DNA of 64,000 bases from Parvibaculaceae bacterium Mf 1.05b.01 (GTDB taxonomy: Bacteria > Pseudomonadota > Alphaproteobacteria > Parvibaculales > Parvibaculaceae). How positions within the stretch are numbered: the stretch's first letter is position 1; each line of letters begins with the position of its first letter. Of this stretch, positions 51,282-60,163 are shown in pieces. The notes under the pieces are model-generated. The model searched no databases. It had not been told where the DNA came from and saw only the letters and a list, made by a program, of their open reading frames with translations. Position numbers and translations under genes: made by a program. Location: the NCBI GenBank assembly GCA_000509225.1, contig BAOK01000002.1, forward strand, positions 500,496-564,495, read 5' to 3'.

Positions 51282-51790
51282 GGGTTCGGCGGTGACGGTC
51301 TCGGGTCCGATCCTGGCGGCGACAGATGCCACAGTGACGGCCACCTCAGGGGATGCCACGCTGGATGCGGTGACAGCCACCACGGGTGCGATTGCGATCA
51401 ATGCAGCCACCGGGAACATTGATGTGGGCGCGACGACGGCGGGCTCAACGATCACCATCTCAGGGCAGGACATTGATCTGGCGGGCAAGGCGGATGCGAC
51501 CACCACCGCCATGCTGACGGCGACGGTGGGGGATGTGTCCTCGGCGGGTGCTCTGGAGATTGAAGGCTCGGCAGTGACGGTCTCGGGTCCGATCCTGGCG
51601 GCGACAGATGCCACAGTGACGGCCACCTCAGGGGATGCCACGCTGGGGGCGGTGACGGCGACCGCTGGGGCGATCAGCCTTACAGCCAACACAGGCAATA
51701 TTGATGTGGGCGCAACGACCGCGGGCACGTCGATCACGATCTCAGGGCAGGATATTGATCTCGGAGGTAAATTGACCGCGGGAACGTCAG
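51106..51790 (+). repeat. 282-bp tandem repeats in TpsA
   Basis: About 2.4 copies of a 282-bp (94-codon) unit. The marker CAGGGCAGGA recurs at 51178 and 51461, and as CAGGGCAGGATAT at 51743. The spacing is 283 bp for the first interval, which includes the extra T, and 282 bp for the second. From 51178-51365 and 51461-51647 the two copies are nearly identical at DNA level, which points to recent duplication or gene conversion. The third copy diverges after its first third. Confidence 0.9.
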
Positions 51791-53277
51791 CGACGCTGAC
51801 CGCCGCCTCTGGCGATATTTCTTCAACAAGCAATTTAGAGATTGATGCCGGCTCTATCTCACTCATCGGCAGGGTTGCAGCCGCTACCGATGTTCTCCTG
51901 ACGGCGCTGACTGGTGGTATTTCGTCCACTGGTGGCATAAGTACGACGCTCGGTGACATCATAGCCAATGCGGCTAATGGACCTATTTCTGTGAATGATC
52001 TGGAGGCGACTGGAGACATTCGTCTTGTGGGTAGGTCAGTGAATGTTGCAGGGACAGCAACGGCACATGGCAGCGCGTTCCTGCAGGCGCTTACCGGCAA
52101 TGTATCTGTGGGCGGCTCGGTTTCCGCGACAGGTGGCGCGCTGGTTCTGAATGCATCGAACGGGAGTGCGCTTCTCAATCGAATTGGCGCGCTGAGCGAT
52201 GTCACGTTAACAGTTGCGGATCTTGATCTCTCCGGGTCAATTTCTGCTGGCGATCAGTTCATTCTAGAGACTGATCGTAGCGGACAGACGATAGTGCTTG
52301 GCGGTAATGGCACCACAGGTGATGTTACCTTGCGACGGACCGCGGGCCTCATCATTGATGAGTCAGAGCTCACAAAAATCTCCGCCGGTCGTTTTGACAT
52401 AGATGCCGGTGCCAACGATGTTCTGCTGCTGGATGCGCGGCTCACCAGCTCGAGTTTGGATACAATGATGATTGGCACGGATCAGTCCTCCCGCATCATT
52501 GCCGCGGGCACGGTTACCGGCCTCACGTCTCTGCAGCTTGGGTATCAAACGGGCAGCCTCGATCGAAGGCCCGAATTGATCCTGATTTCAGGACAATTGG
52601 GATTGGATACAAGTACGGGGCGTTTGGGGACTGTCAGGCTTGAATCCGCTGATGACGTGGTCATCGGGACTGAGAAGTTCCTGGAGATATTTGAATCAGA
52701 AGCCCTCACTCTTCTGGGCCTCGCCTCTCTGCCGCTTAGCGTCGCCGGTGGCGTTGACGATCATGTATTTGTCGCAACTGACCAGTTGCAAATTCTGGCG
52801 CCGGGATCTGTCGTTCAACAGAATACCGGGCGTGGTGTTGAGGGGGCAGGACTCGTTTTCAATGTGCCATCGAAGGGTGATGGAGTCCTGTTTCCGTCAG
52901 GGGATGGGCCAGAAGAGGTGCTGATTTTTGGCGAGGTTATTCGGGCTGATGGCACGCGCGTTTCTGGCTTCAATGCCAGCCTTGAGGACAATATCCTCTT
53001 TGCTGGTGGCACGACGGCAGCGGAACCAGCACTCACGCAGAACGATCAGTACTTCATGAATTTCTGTCTCATCGGTGATCCGGTGAGTTGTTCCGCAGAC
53101 TCCCTTCGAGAGATTGAGCGGAACAATCGCTTTATCAATGGGGACCCGTCAGGTTTGGGGGGTGTGATCCCGGTTGTTTTTGAGACAGGCGAAAATGATG
53201 AGCGCGATCAGGAAGAGGATCTCGGCGGGGTTGCTGCTAGTGGCAATGAAGCCTTGTGGGATGCGGGGAGCCGATGA
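51250..53277 (+). CDS. TpsA exoprotein, C-terminal part (downstream of frameshift)
   Basis: This frame carries the rest of the TpsA passenger. The first codons (to about 51270) are only an artefact of the open frame, and true continuity begins at LEIEGSAVTVSGP. It contains 94-residue beta-helical repeats (DVGATTAG..TISGQDIDLAGKADATTTAMLTA) and then irregular coils. The C-terminal region has a possible disulfide pair (FCLIGDPVSC) and ends in an acidic tail. The stop overlaps the CHAT-protease gene start (ATGA at 53274-53277). No protein-coding start with a ribosome site precedes it, so alone it would not be made or exported. Confidence 0.75.
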   Translation: MCPRRVLLEIEGSAVTVSGPILAATDATVTATSGDATLDAVTATTGAIAINAATGNIDVGATTAGSTITISGQDIDLAGKADATTTAMLTATVGDVSSAGALEIEGSAVTVSGPILAATDATVTATSGDATLGAVTATAGAISLTANTGNIDVGATTAGTSITISGQDIDLGGKLTAGTSATLTAASGDISSTSNLEIDAGSISLIGRVAAATDVLLTALTGGISSTGGISTTLGDIIANAANGPISVNDLEATGDIRLVGRSVNVAGTATAHGSAFLQALTGNVSVGGSVSATGGALVLNASNGSALLNRIGALSDVTLTVADLDLSGSISAGDQFILETDRSGQTIVLGGNGTTGDVTLRRTAGLIIDESELTKISAGRFDIDAGANDVLLLDARLTSSSLDTMMIGTDQSSRIIAAGTVTGLTSLQLGYQTGSLDRRPELILISGQLGLDTSTGRLGTVRLESADDVVIGTEKFLEIFESEALTLLGLASLPLSVAGGVDDHVFVATDQLQILAPGSVVQQNTGRGVEGAGLVFNVPSKGDGVLFPSGDGPEEVLIFGEVIRADGTRVSGFNASLEDNILFAGGTTAAEPALTQNDQYFMNFCLIGDPVSCSADSLREIERNNRFINGDPSGLGGVIPVVFETGENDERDQEEDLGGVAASGNEALWDAGSR

Positions 53278-56249
53278 CCGGTCGTTTTGTTGCAGCTCTC
53301 CTCATTGTTCCCTTCCTCGCTGCCTGTGTACAGGAGATGGGGTCGGCTTTGCCGGACGCGCTTGATCTGGGTGTCAGCTCCGAGGGTGATGCCTGCCGTG
53401 CTGGCAAGCGACTGGATACGGAAGCGGTAGGCGCGCTGGCGCGGTATGACGTGTTTTGTGGCACATGGCGCCGGTCGGCCGCGACAATAGATGTTTATCC
53501 CAAGGATGGCGCTCAAAGTGCCAGTCTGCTGTCAGAGTGCAGGTCTTCTGTTGAGTCGACATTGCTGGCTGAGGGTGTTTTGACATGCCCAGGCCAATTG
53601 TCAGGCACATTGCTGCAGGACCTTGCGGTGAGTGTTTCTGGATCTGACGTCATTGTTCAGGCGCGTGGTATTCCCGGTTCACTTCCTGCGATGCGTCGCG
53701 GTGCCGCGGCCCTCGCAGGACTCGAAGTGCCAATTGAGTTAAGCGCAGATGAAATGGCAGGCCTGCCAGGTGTTGCTGCACTTCAGGACCAGGAAGTCTT
53801 GCGCCGACGGGGGCATCGCCGGAACGTGTCTTTTCGTTTCTCGCTTGCCGCGGAAGATTATGCAAAAGCGGTGGCCATTCAGGATGGGCTCTTCGGTGGC
53901 GATCCTGTGAGGCGCGCGGATATTGCGCTCGACCTCGCCCTTAATCTTTCGAGCCAGGGGAGGTTTGCCGAAGCGGAGCAATTGCTTGAAGACACCGCCC
54001 TCTCTGCCGGGGTGCAGACGACTTCGTGGCTGCGTGACAAGCTCATCAATTATCAGGCGGTGCATCAGCTCAATACGGGGAACTATCGAGAAGCGCTGGA
54101 ATTGTCTGAGCAACCCTTCGCACCGGAGACCTTCGGAGCCTATGCGTTCGTCTCGGGGGAGAGCTCGGACAGTGTGATCACGCCGCGGGCCGCTGAGTTT
54201 GTTAATCACCGCAGCGGCAATAGCGTGCCGCCGATCTATTCAGATGCGGAACTTCGCCCGGGTGTCAGAGCGCTCATCCTTGAAGCGCACAGAGCCTATC
54301 TTCGTGCGTCTGCGCTGCTCCTTTCGGGTCGTGAAGGCGCTGGCGATGCACTTGATGATGCGGCGAGCCTTGTGGAACGAGCGCCTGCGGGATCGGCCGG
54401 ATGGCTTGATGCGCTGATTGAAGAAAGGCGTGCTGGCAATGATCTGGCAGAAGGAAATGTTGGTGCTGCGCGGTCGCGCTTGTCGACGCTTGTGGCAAAA
54501 TGGGTCAGGGACCAACCTCAGTCTCTTTTAACTGCCCGGTTGCTGGCAAGTCTCGGGAAAGCTCAGATTACCGATGGCGATGTCTCTGCGGCGCTCGCCT
54601 CCTACAATTCCTCATTTGATCTCTATTCGAGTGTGGAGGGGTCATTCGGTATTTCGCCAGATGTCGCCGGCGATTATCTGGGTGTTTTGTTGCGCGCGCA
54701 GGAGATGGGTCTTGGCGATGCGGCAGGGCTGACAGGACGGTTTGTCGATGCATTTGAGGGCATGGTGGAACCGCGTGCCGCGGCGGCGATGGCGATGGCT
54801 GCAGCGCGCGTGGCAAGCGAAGGGACAGCGGACGAAATTCGGGCCTTGCAGGATGCGGAGCGCGCGCTTCAGGAGGCGCGCCTTGCTCTGCAGCAAGGGG
54901 CCAGCACAGATGATCCAGAAGAGCTTGCGCGATTGACACTTGCTGTGGAAACCACGGAGACAGCTGCGCTGGAGGCTGAGGTTCTCGCGCGGCAGGCTCA
55001 GCCTCAATATATGCAATTGGTGAATGGTGGTGCGGAGACGGCAGACCTCGTTTCAACACTTGCTGAAGATGAGGCTTTTGTGGCCTTTGCGCCCACCCAG
55101 GCCGGTGGTTTTGGGTACGCTGTCTTCTCGGGCAAGGTCATGCCCTTCGGTACGGAGCTTGGACGCGATGAAGCGCGGCGCCTGGTGCGTCGACTGAGGT
55201 CTACGCTGCGCGCGCGGGCTGGTGGCACACCGCCTTTTGCTGCTGAACAGGCTCATACCTTGTTTCAGGGAGTGTTCGGTCCGGTTTACGCCGATCTTCG
55301 TGAGGCAGGTGTTGACACATTGATCTTTGCGCCTCGGGGTGTGATCGGGTCACTTCCTCCATCGCTTCTGCTCTCAACCTTCGATGATGAACAGAAGGGG
55401 CTGGCCCGGGCGCGGTCCTATTCTACGTTGTCCTGGCTCGCCAATGATTTTGCGTTCATCAACACGCCGAGCGCGGCGAGTTTTGTTGCTGCCAGGGCCG
55501 CTGAGGCACCGGAAGCAACGACCGGCATGACCGTTTTTGGACCGCCTGTTCCACCGAACAATTCGGACAGCTGGATAGCTGATTTTACTGCTCGTATGAC
55601 AGCCGAAGGACGACCTGCCCGGTGTGGGCAGGTGTTTGCCGGTCAGCCAAACCTGCAGCAGCCTTTGACGGCCTTGCGCTCGTCGGTGGGCCAAGCCTTT
55701 GGTCGCCGTGACGTGACCGGACGGTCCTTTACGGATGTGGACACGATTGAGGATGCATCGCTTGTTGAGCAACAGGTGTTGGTCTTTGTCACTCATGGTT
55801 TCTTTGGGGATGGTTTTTGTATCTCCGAGCCGTCGCTTCTGACGTCGCTTGACCAAGCAGGTGGCGACGGCATGCTGAGCGCGACTGAAATCCTTGATAT
55901 GAAGCTCGATGCCACTCTGGTGGTTTTGGCTGCTTGCGATACAGCGCGGGCCGCTGAAGGAGCTGAGGGGGTTGCAGCAGTCTTTGACGGTGCGCAACTT
56001 GACGGGCTCGTTCGAAGCTTTGTCTATGCGGGCGCACGGTCTGTGCTTGCCACACACTGGGTTGCAGATGACGCGGCGGCGGACGCGGTGGTTCGCAAGT
56101 TCTTTGTAGATGCCGCCAGTGCGCCGATGCATGAAGCCCTTCGCGGTGCGCAACAAGCGCTTATCGCTCAAGACAAGTTCTCACACCCCTATTTCTGGGC
56201 TCCGTACGTTATGATCGGAGACGCAGACAGAGTGCTTAATCGCGGCTGA
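53274..56249 (+). CDS. CHAT-domain (caspase-like) protease lipoprotein with TPR-like region
   Basis: A 991-residue protein. A lipoprotein signal (VAALLIVPFLAAC) places it in the periplasm or outer membrane. TPR-like helical pairs at about residues 180-500 (ADIALDLALNLSSQGRFAEAEQLLEDTA, GNYREALELSEQ) are followed by a coiled coil near 520-590. The C-terminal 400 residues are a CHAT domain: DTLIFAPRGVIGSLPPSLLL, then catalytic His841 in VFVTHGFFGD and Cys888 in VVLAACDTARA, then RSFVYAGARSVLATHWVADD and a final WAPYVMIGD. CHAT domains are caspase-HetF-type cysteine peptidases. The ATG overlaps the TpsA stop (ATGA), so TpsB, TpsA and CHAT form one coupled operon. TpsA is the likeliest substrate or partner (inference). 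Confidence 0.9.
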   Translation: MTGRFVAALLIVPFLAACVQEMGSALPDALDLGVSSEGDACRAGKRLDTEAVGALARYDVFCGTWRRSAATIDVYPKDGAQSASLLSECRSSVESTLLAEGVLTCPGQLSGTLLQDLAVSVSGSDVIVQARGIPGSLPAMRRGAAALAGLEVPIELSADEMAGLPGVAALQDQEVLRRRGHRRNVSFRFSLAAEDYAKAVAIQDGLFGGDPVRRADIALDLALNLSSQGRFAEAEQLLEDTALSAGVQTTSWLRDKLINYQAVHQLNTGNYREALELSEQPFAPETFGAYAFVSGESSDSVITPRAAEFVNHRSGNSVPPIYSDAELRPGVRALILEAHRAYLRASALLLSGREGAGDALDDAASLVERAPAGSAGWLDALIEERRAGNDLAEGNVGAARSRLSTLVAKWVRDQPQSLLTARLLASLGKAQITDGDVSAALASYNSSFDLYSSVEGSFGISPDVAGDYLGVLLRAQEMGLGDAAGLTGRFVDAFEGMVEPRAAAAMAMAAARVASEGTADEIRALQDAERALQEARLALQQGASTDDPEELARLTLAVETTETAALEAEVLARQAQPQYMQLVNGGAETADLVSTLAEDEAFVAFAPTQAGGFGYAVFSGKVMPFGTELGRDEARRLVRRLRSTLRARAGGTPPFAAEQAHTLFQGVFGPVYADLREAGVDTLIFAPRGVIGSLPPSLLLSTFDDEQKGLARARSYSTLSWLANDFAFINTPSAASFVAARAAEAPEATTGMTVFGPPVPPNNSDSWIADFTARMTAEGRPARCGQVFAGQPNLQQPLTALRSSVGQAFGRRDVTGRSFTDVDTIEDASLVEQQVLVFVTHGFFGDGFCISEPSLLTSLDQAGGDGMLSATEILDMKLDATLVVLAACDTARAAEGAEGVAAVFDGAQLDGLVRSFVYAGARSVLATHWVADDAAADAVVRKFFVDAASAPMHEALRGAQQALIAQDKFSHPYFWAPYVMIGDADRVLNRG

Positions 56250-56264
56250 ACCAGAAGCGGGTCC

Positions 56265-57161
56265 TTAGCGGGGGCAGAGCGCGTCAGAGTCTCCGCCGCC
56301 GATGAGTGCAAGGGCTGCTTCCCGATCAAGTCCGGTGTCTTTTGCTCCGCTGATCTGTTGTGCCGCTTCGTAGGACCACACATATGGGTCTTCTGCTGCA
56401 ACACAGAAAGCAGCAAGCATGATGGCTGTATCCTCACCCATCCATGCCGGTACCGAAGGTGCAGATGTAGCCGGTACATCCTCGACAGCGTCAAAGAATG
56501 TCTGCCTGGTGCGCCCATAGGCGTCTTTTACAACGATTGAATAGCGACCTGGCGTAATGGTTCTGGCTGGCAGCGTTGTCGAGGTGTCTGACAAAGTCTG
56601 TGTTGCGAAGATGCGGTCAGTGGGATCAAGCACGAGCAGCTCATAGGGCGCCTGCCCGCCGGTCCAACCGACCCAAAGGGGACGGAAGCCTGATTTGATC
56701 TGCGCGGACTCGGTTTCGAGATCAAGCAGTCCAAACCCAAATTCACCGCCGGAGCGCGCCAATCCCTGGCCGACCAGCCGGTCGCCGAGAGGCAGCAAAC
56801 GTCCTTCGATCAGTTCGCTGATGGACTGGCTGCCGGTAGAGGCAGGGCCTACGGTGTAGCTTTTAGGTCCACGAATTTCATTGGGGCCGGAGCTGCCTGC
56901 AACGCCGAGTACCACCCTGTCGCTGGCGGTTTTCAGGCTCACGACATCGCCCTCGCACAGAGGCGCGAAAACGGAAAGAGAGTCTTCTGAGCCTGCCCGC
57001 TTGATGCGCACGCTGTCGGCACTGCCATCGATTTGCTTCACGAATGCGACGGTGGCTGACCCACAAGCTGGGATGGCAGCCTGCGCACTCGTTGTGGTTC
57101 CCCAGGCCGCTGCACCCAATGCGATAGCAATTGCGGCGCTAAACATTTTTTGTTTCGGCAT
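56265..57161 (-). CDS. Secreted protein, possibly FecR-like
   Basis: A 298-residue protein with a Sec signal peptide (FSAAIAIALGAAAWGTTTSAQA) and then a region resembling FecR domains (RIKRAGSEDSLSVFAPLCEGDVVSLKTASDRVVLGVAG: high-level input turned into stepwise beta-strands). The rest, including PLWVGWTGGQAPYELLVLDPTD and RTITPGRYSIVVKDAYGRTRQTFFD, looks like one or two Ig-like beta domains. The final 50 residues are helical. Its start overlaps the end of the CHASE2 gene by 23 bp, so the two are co-translated. It converges on the CHAT gene with a 15-bp gap. Family assignment is tentative. Confidence 0.75.
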   Translation of the reverse strand: MPKQKMFSAAIAIALGAAAWGTTTSAQAAIPACGSATVAFVKQIDGSADSVRIKRAGSEDSLSVFAPLCEGDVVSLKTASDRVVLGVAGSSGPNEIRGPKSYTVGPASTGSQSISELIEGRLLPLGDRLVGQGLARSGGEFGFGLLDLETESAQIKSGFRPLWVGWTGGQAPYELLVLDPTDRIFATQTLSDTSTTLPARTITPGRYSIVVKDAYGRTRQTFFDAVEDVPATSAPSVPAWMGEDTAIMLAAFCVAAEDPYVWSYEAAQQISGAKDTGLDREAALALIGGGDSDALCPR

Positions 57162-58596
57162 TTCTCAAGCTTTCCATTAATTCTTCAAAATCTTCGCGGG
57201 CTTCGTTAAGGGCCGCTGCATATGCAGGGGCGGCCAAACCAAGCCACAGACCGTCGTCCAGAAGGAAATAACTGGCACCAGCCCCCACCCAGAAAACCCC
57301 TATTCCGATCAATATCTTGATGATAACCGGATTGGTCAACAGATTGATAGGTGCACGGGCTATTCGCATGGCCCAATGCAGGCCTTCCATGGGTTTGAGG
57401 TAATCCCTGGCTTTTCGGCAATACCAGAAAGCCAGCACGATTAGCATGACAAATAGGGTTAACAGGATGGCTTCGAGATACCACGCCATACGCCTCACCT
57501 CGCCGCCTGCTTCGACCCCTCTGATGACATTGGCGATGACCAGGCTGCCGCCCATGGCGCCATAGGCTGAAATATGGCGGTCTCGCGCGGCCTGGGCTGC
57601 TGACCCTATGATCACGACACCATCATTGGCTGACAGACCCGCAACCATTCCAGGCTGCACGAGGCCTGCGGGGATCACGAACATATCGGCGGCTGGAAGC
57701 TGCAGCTCTGGATCGTCGGCGCTGCCCGCATGCAGATTGTAGTTGATCAAGCTCTGTTGGCCCTTGAACGTCAGGGCCGGGCGTCCGGGGATGTTGACGT
57801 CAAACGAGACATCGCTCCAGGTGCCTGAGCAATAGGACCGTGGACCATCCATTGATTTCTGGACAGTCTCAATCGCCTGCCGGGGTGTCTCTGATTTGCG
57901 GCCAACAGCTGCATAAAAGGCAGTGGTTGCCGATGCATCTATGCCTGTTGGCGTGTCTATGCAGAGAAAATGAGTGAAATAGCGGGCGCCCATTACCTCA
58001 TCGCCTGTTAATTGGGCACTTGCCCAGACGATATTGTCTTCGGGTGCGGACAGAATGATGCTGTCTCTGTCTGATGCCCGGGCGGCAGCGAGCGAGTCAG
58101 GCCGTCCATCGCCTTCCGTCACCTCTCTCTGAAGGATCAAAAGAGGTGCATCTGGGTCGCGTCCCCATTTCTGGAGAAGCCTGTCAATGCGTTGTTCGGC
58201 GGCCTCATCGGGCGTACGCCAGAAGAGATCTATATCGACGATCACCACTTTCGGTCTTGGCTGACCTGGGGTTCCGTAGGATGCCTCGATCAGATCTGCG
58301 AGGACCGGGCGGGGTGCATAAGCAAGGGCGGGACCGTCTGCGGTGGCACCCTCCCAGACTGAATCATCCAAATTGAGGAACAAGATGGGGTGTGAGCCCG
58401 GTAGCGTTTTGTTGACGCGCATCTCAAAAGCAATTTGAAGCGCCTCACGGTCAGCCTCCCCTACAAAGCTGCCCCACACAACGTCATTGCGCAGACCGAC
58501 CCAGACCAACAATGCCAGCGCCAGGGAGACAAGGAAGTTAAAGTCGAAGGGTCCTTTCTCCGGCGTGATTTTGTCTGTGGTTTCTTCTCTCGTCAC
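57139..58596 (-). CDS. CHASE2-domain membrane protein
   Basis: A 485-residue protein. One N-terminal helix (FNFLVSLALALLVWVGL) precedes a large extracytoplasmic CHASE2 sensor domain (PILFLNLDDSVWEGATADGPALAYAPRPVLADLIEAS.., VVIVDIDLFW.., ending GVVIIGSAAQAARDRHISAYGAMGGSLVIANVIRG). Three or so C-terminal helices follow (LEAILLTLFVMLIVLAFWYC, IIKILIGIGVFWVGAGASYFLL). Unlike classical CHASE2 proteins it has no kinase, cyclase or serine/threonine kinase output domain, so it must signal through a partner, probably the overlapping secreted gene or the CHAT operon facing it (inference). The start is a GTG at 58596. Confidence 0.88.
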   Translation of the reverse strand: MTREETTDKITPEKGPFDFNFLVSLALALLVWVGLRNDVVWGSFVGEADREALQIAFEMRVNKTLPGSHPILFLNLDDSVWEGATADGPALAYAPRPVLADLIEASYGTPGQPRPKVVIVDIDLFWRTPDEAAEQRIDRLLQKWGRDPDAPLLILQREVTEGDGRPDSLAAARASDRDSIILSAPEDNIVWASAQLTGDEVMGARYFTHFLCIDTPTGIDASATTAFYAAVGRKSETPRQAIETVQKSMDGPRSYCSGTWSDVSFDVNIPGRPALTFKGQQSLINYNLHAGSADDPELQLPAADMFVIPAGLVQPGMVAGLSANDGVVIIGSAAQAARDRHISAYGAMGGSLVIANVIRGVEAGGEVRRMAWYLEAILLTLFVMLIVLAFWYCRKARDYLKPMEGLHWAMRIARAPINLLTNPVIIKILIGIGVFWVGAGASYFLLDDGLWLGLAAPAYAAALNEAREDFEELMESLRNAETKNV

Positions 58597-58722
58597 GGAT
58601 TGTTCCTATCGCGCCTTGGCCTTCGGGGGAGGATAGTGTGTGGCCGTGATCGGGTGCAATGGCTTTAAGCCCGCAGACCAGCCAAGGTGTAGATGGTCCG
58701 CGAGCTGTCTTTGGGTCGCCGG

Positions 58723-59943
58723 TCAGACTGGCAAGCCGCCCAACGCGGAATGCAACGTCCCGCTTTCCTTGAAACTTTTGATGGTGCGTTCAGCTATTCG
58801 CATCTGATGGATTTGGTCCGCCCCGTCTGCGAAGCGTGCCCAGCGCGCTTGTTGTGCCATATGGGCGAGCGGCGTGTCATGGGAATAGCCCAGAGCCCCA
58901 TGTACCTGGATCGCGCGGTCGATGATCCGGTTTAAAGAATTGGCCACAAAATGTTTCGCCATGGATACTTCCGACCTGAAATCTTCTCCATTGTCTATTT
59001 TGTAGGCTGCATGAAGCACCATGAGTTTTGATTGATAGAGCTCCATGGTGCTGTCGGCGATCATCCACTGAATACCCTGTTTCTCAGAAAGATAAGAGCC
59101 ATGGGAGAAACGTTTGGTTGAGCGGTCGACCATCATCTCCAGCGCAGTTTCGGCCTGTCCGATCCAGCGCATACAATGGGCAAGACGGGCTGGCCCTAGC
59201 CGAGACTGACCCAGGCGATGGCCGTCTCCGCGTCCGCCAAGTCGCCGTGTATCAGGCACCCGGAGGTTTTCTATGAGTATCTCTGAATGCCCTGAGGACC
59301 CGTGCATAGTGTGGATTTCACGAACTTCTGACCAACCCTCTGATGGCAGGTCGATGATGAAGGCTGTGTTGGCCGCCTGGGGTATTTTTGGATCGTCTTC
59401 TGTTCGCGCGATGAGGATAGCGAAGTTGGCGCGGTGGGCTCCGGATATGAACCATTTGTGTCCATTGATGACCCATGTGTCGCCTTCAAGCTTTGCATTT
59501 GTTCGGATGAGTGTTGGGTCTGACCCGGCGACCTCCGGCTCGGTCATGGCAAAACAGGAAAACTTTCGACCTTCGCACATGGGGCGAAGATATGTGTCTT
59601 TCTGTTCGTCTGTTCCCCACTTCAGGAGTGTGTGCATATTGCCTTCATCTGGCGCCTGACAATTGATGGCGAAAGGGCCATAGCGAGAGCGGGCTGCTTC
59701 GGCGGAGATCATTGCAAGTTCTACATGTCCCAAATCCATGCCTCCCCATGCTTCGGGCATATGGGGGAGCCAGAGCCCGCGTTCATAGGCTTCGGTGCGC
59801 ATTTTGATGACGCCTTCGCGAACAGATGCCCGATCATCTTCGTCCATCGCTTCTTCGATCGGTTTGACGACCTCATCGATGAAGTTGCGGATTGAGGTTC
59901 TGAGGACCTCCACTTCTTCGGGAAAGCTGAAATCGATGGCCAT
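58723..59943 (-). CDS. Acyl-CoA dehydrogenase family protein
   Basis: A 406-residue FAD-dependent dehydrogenase. Family motifs are CFAMTEPEVAGSDPTLIRTNAKLEGDTWVINGHKWFISGAHRANF, DTRRLGGRGDGHRLGQSRLGPARLAHCMRWIGQAETALEMM and, near the C-terminus, RIIDRAIQVHGALGYSHDTPLAHMAQQARWARFADGADQIH. The length and motifs suit members acting on longer or branched acyl-CoAs. It introduces a trans-2 double bond in beta-oxidation, passing electrons to ETF. GAGGAAA precedes the ATG. Confidence 0.95.
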   Translation of the reverse strand: MAIDFSFPEEVEVLRTSIRNFIDEVVKPIEEAMDEDDRASVREGVIKMRTEAYERGLWLPHMPEAWGGMDLGHVELAMISAEAARSRYGPFAINCQAPDEGNMHTLLKWGTDEQKDTYLRPMCEGRKFSCFAMTEPEVAGSDPTLIRTNAKLEGDTWVINGHKWFISGAHRANFAILIARTEDDPKIPQAANTAFIIDLPSEGWSEVREIHTMHGSSGHSEILIENLRVPDTRRLGGRGDGHRLGQSRLGPARLAHCMRWIGQAETALEMMVDRSTKRFSHGSYLSEKQGIQWMIADSTMELYQSKLMVLHAAYKIDNGEDFRSEVSMAKHFVANSLNRIIDRAIQVHGALGYSHDTPLAHMAQQARWARFADGADQIHQMRIAERTIKSFKESGTLHSALGGLPV

Positions 59944-60163
59944 GGTGTTTCCTCCTCAAATGTTGATGAAGGAAAGGCTATCAGGGTGATCGCCTATGCA
60001 AAAGCAGCAACCGGGTGAGCTGGCTGAGCGCAGGACTATTCAAGTGAGCCTGCTTTGCAAATTCGTCGACCGATAACGCATCCTTGAACCGCGCCCATTA
60101 TTGACTTTGACGCGCTCAGCACGAAGTCTGTCTGTAACTGGTCAATGAAAGGCAAAACACTCC

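Noticed and set aside
51177-52205. 342-codon open frame on the minus strand opposite TpsA
   Set aside because: It mirrors the repeats and Ala/Thr-rich codons of TpsA, has no ribosome site or recognisable domain, and lies fully inside the sense gene.
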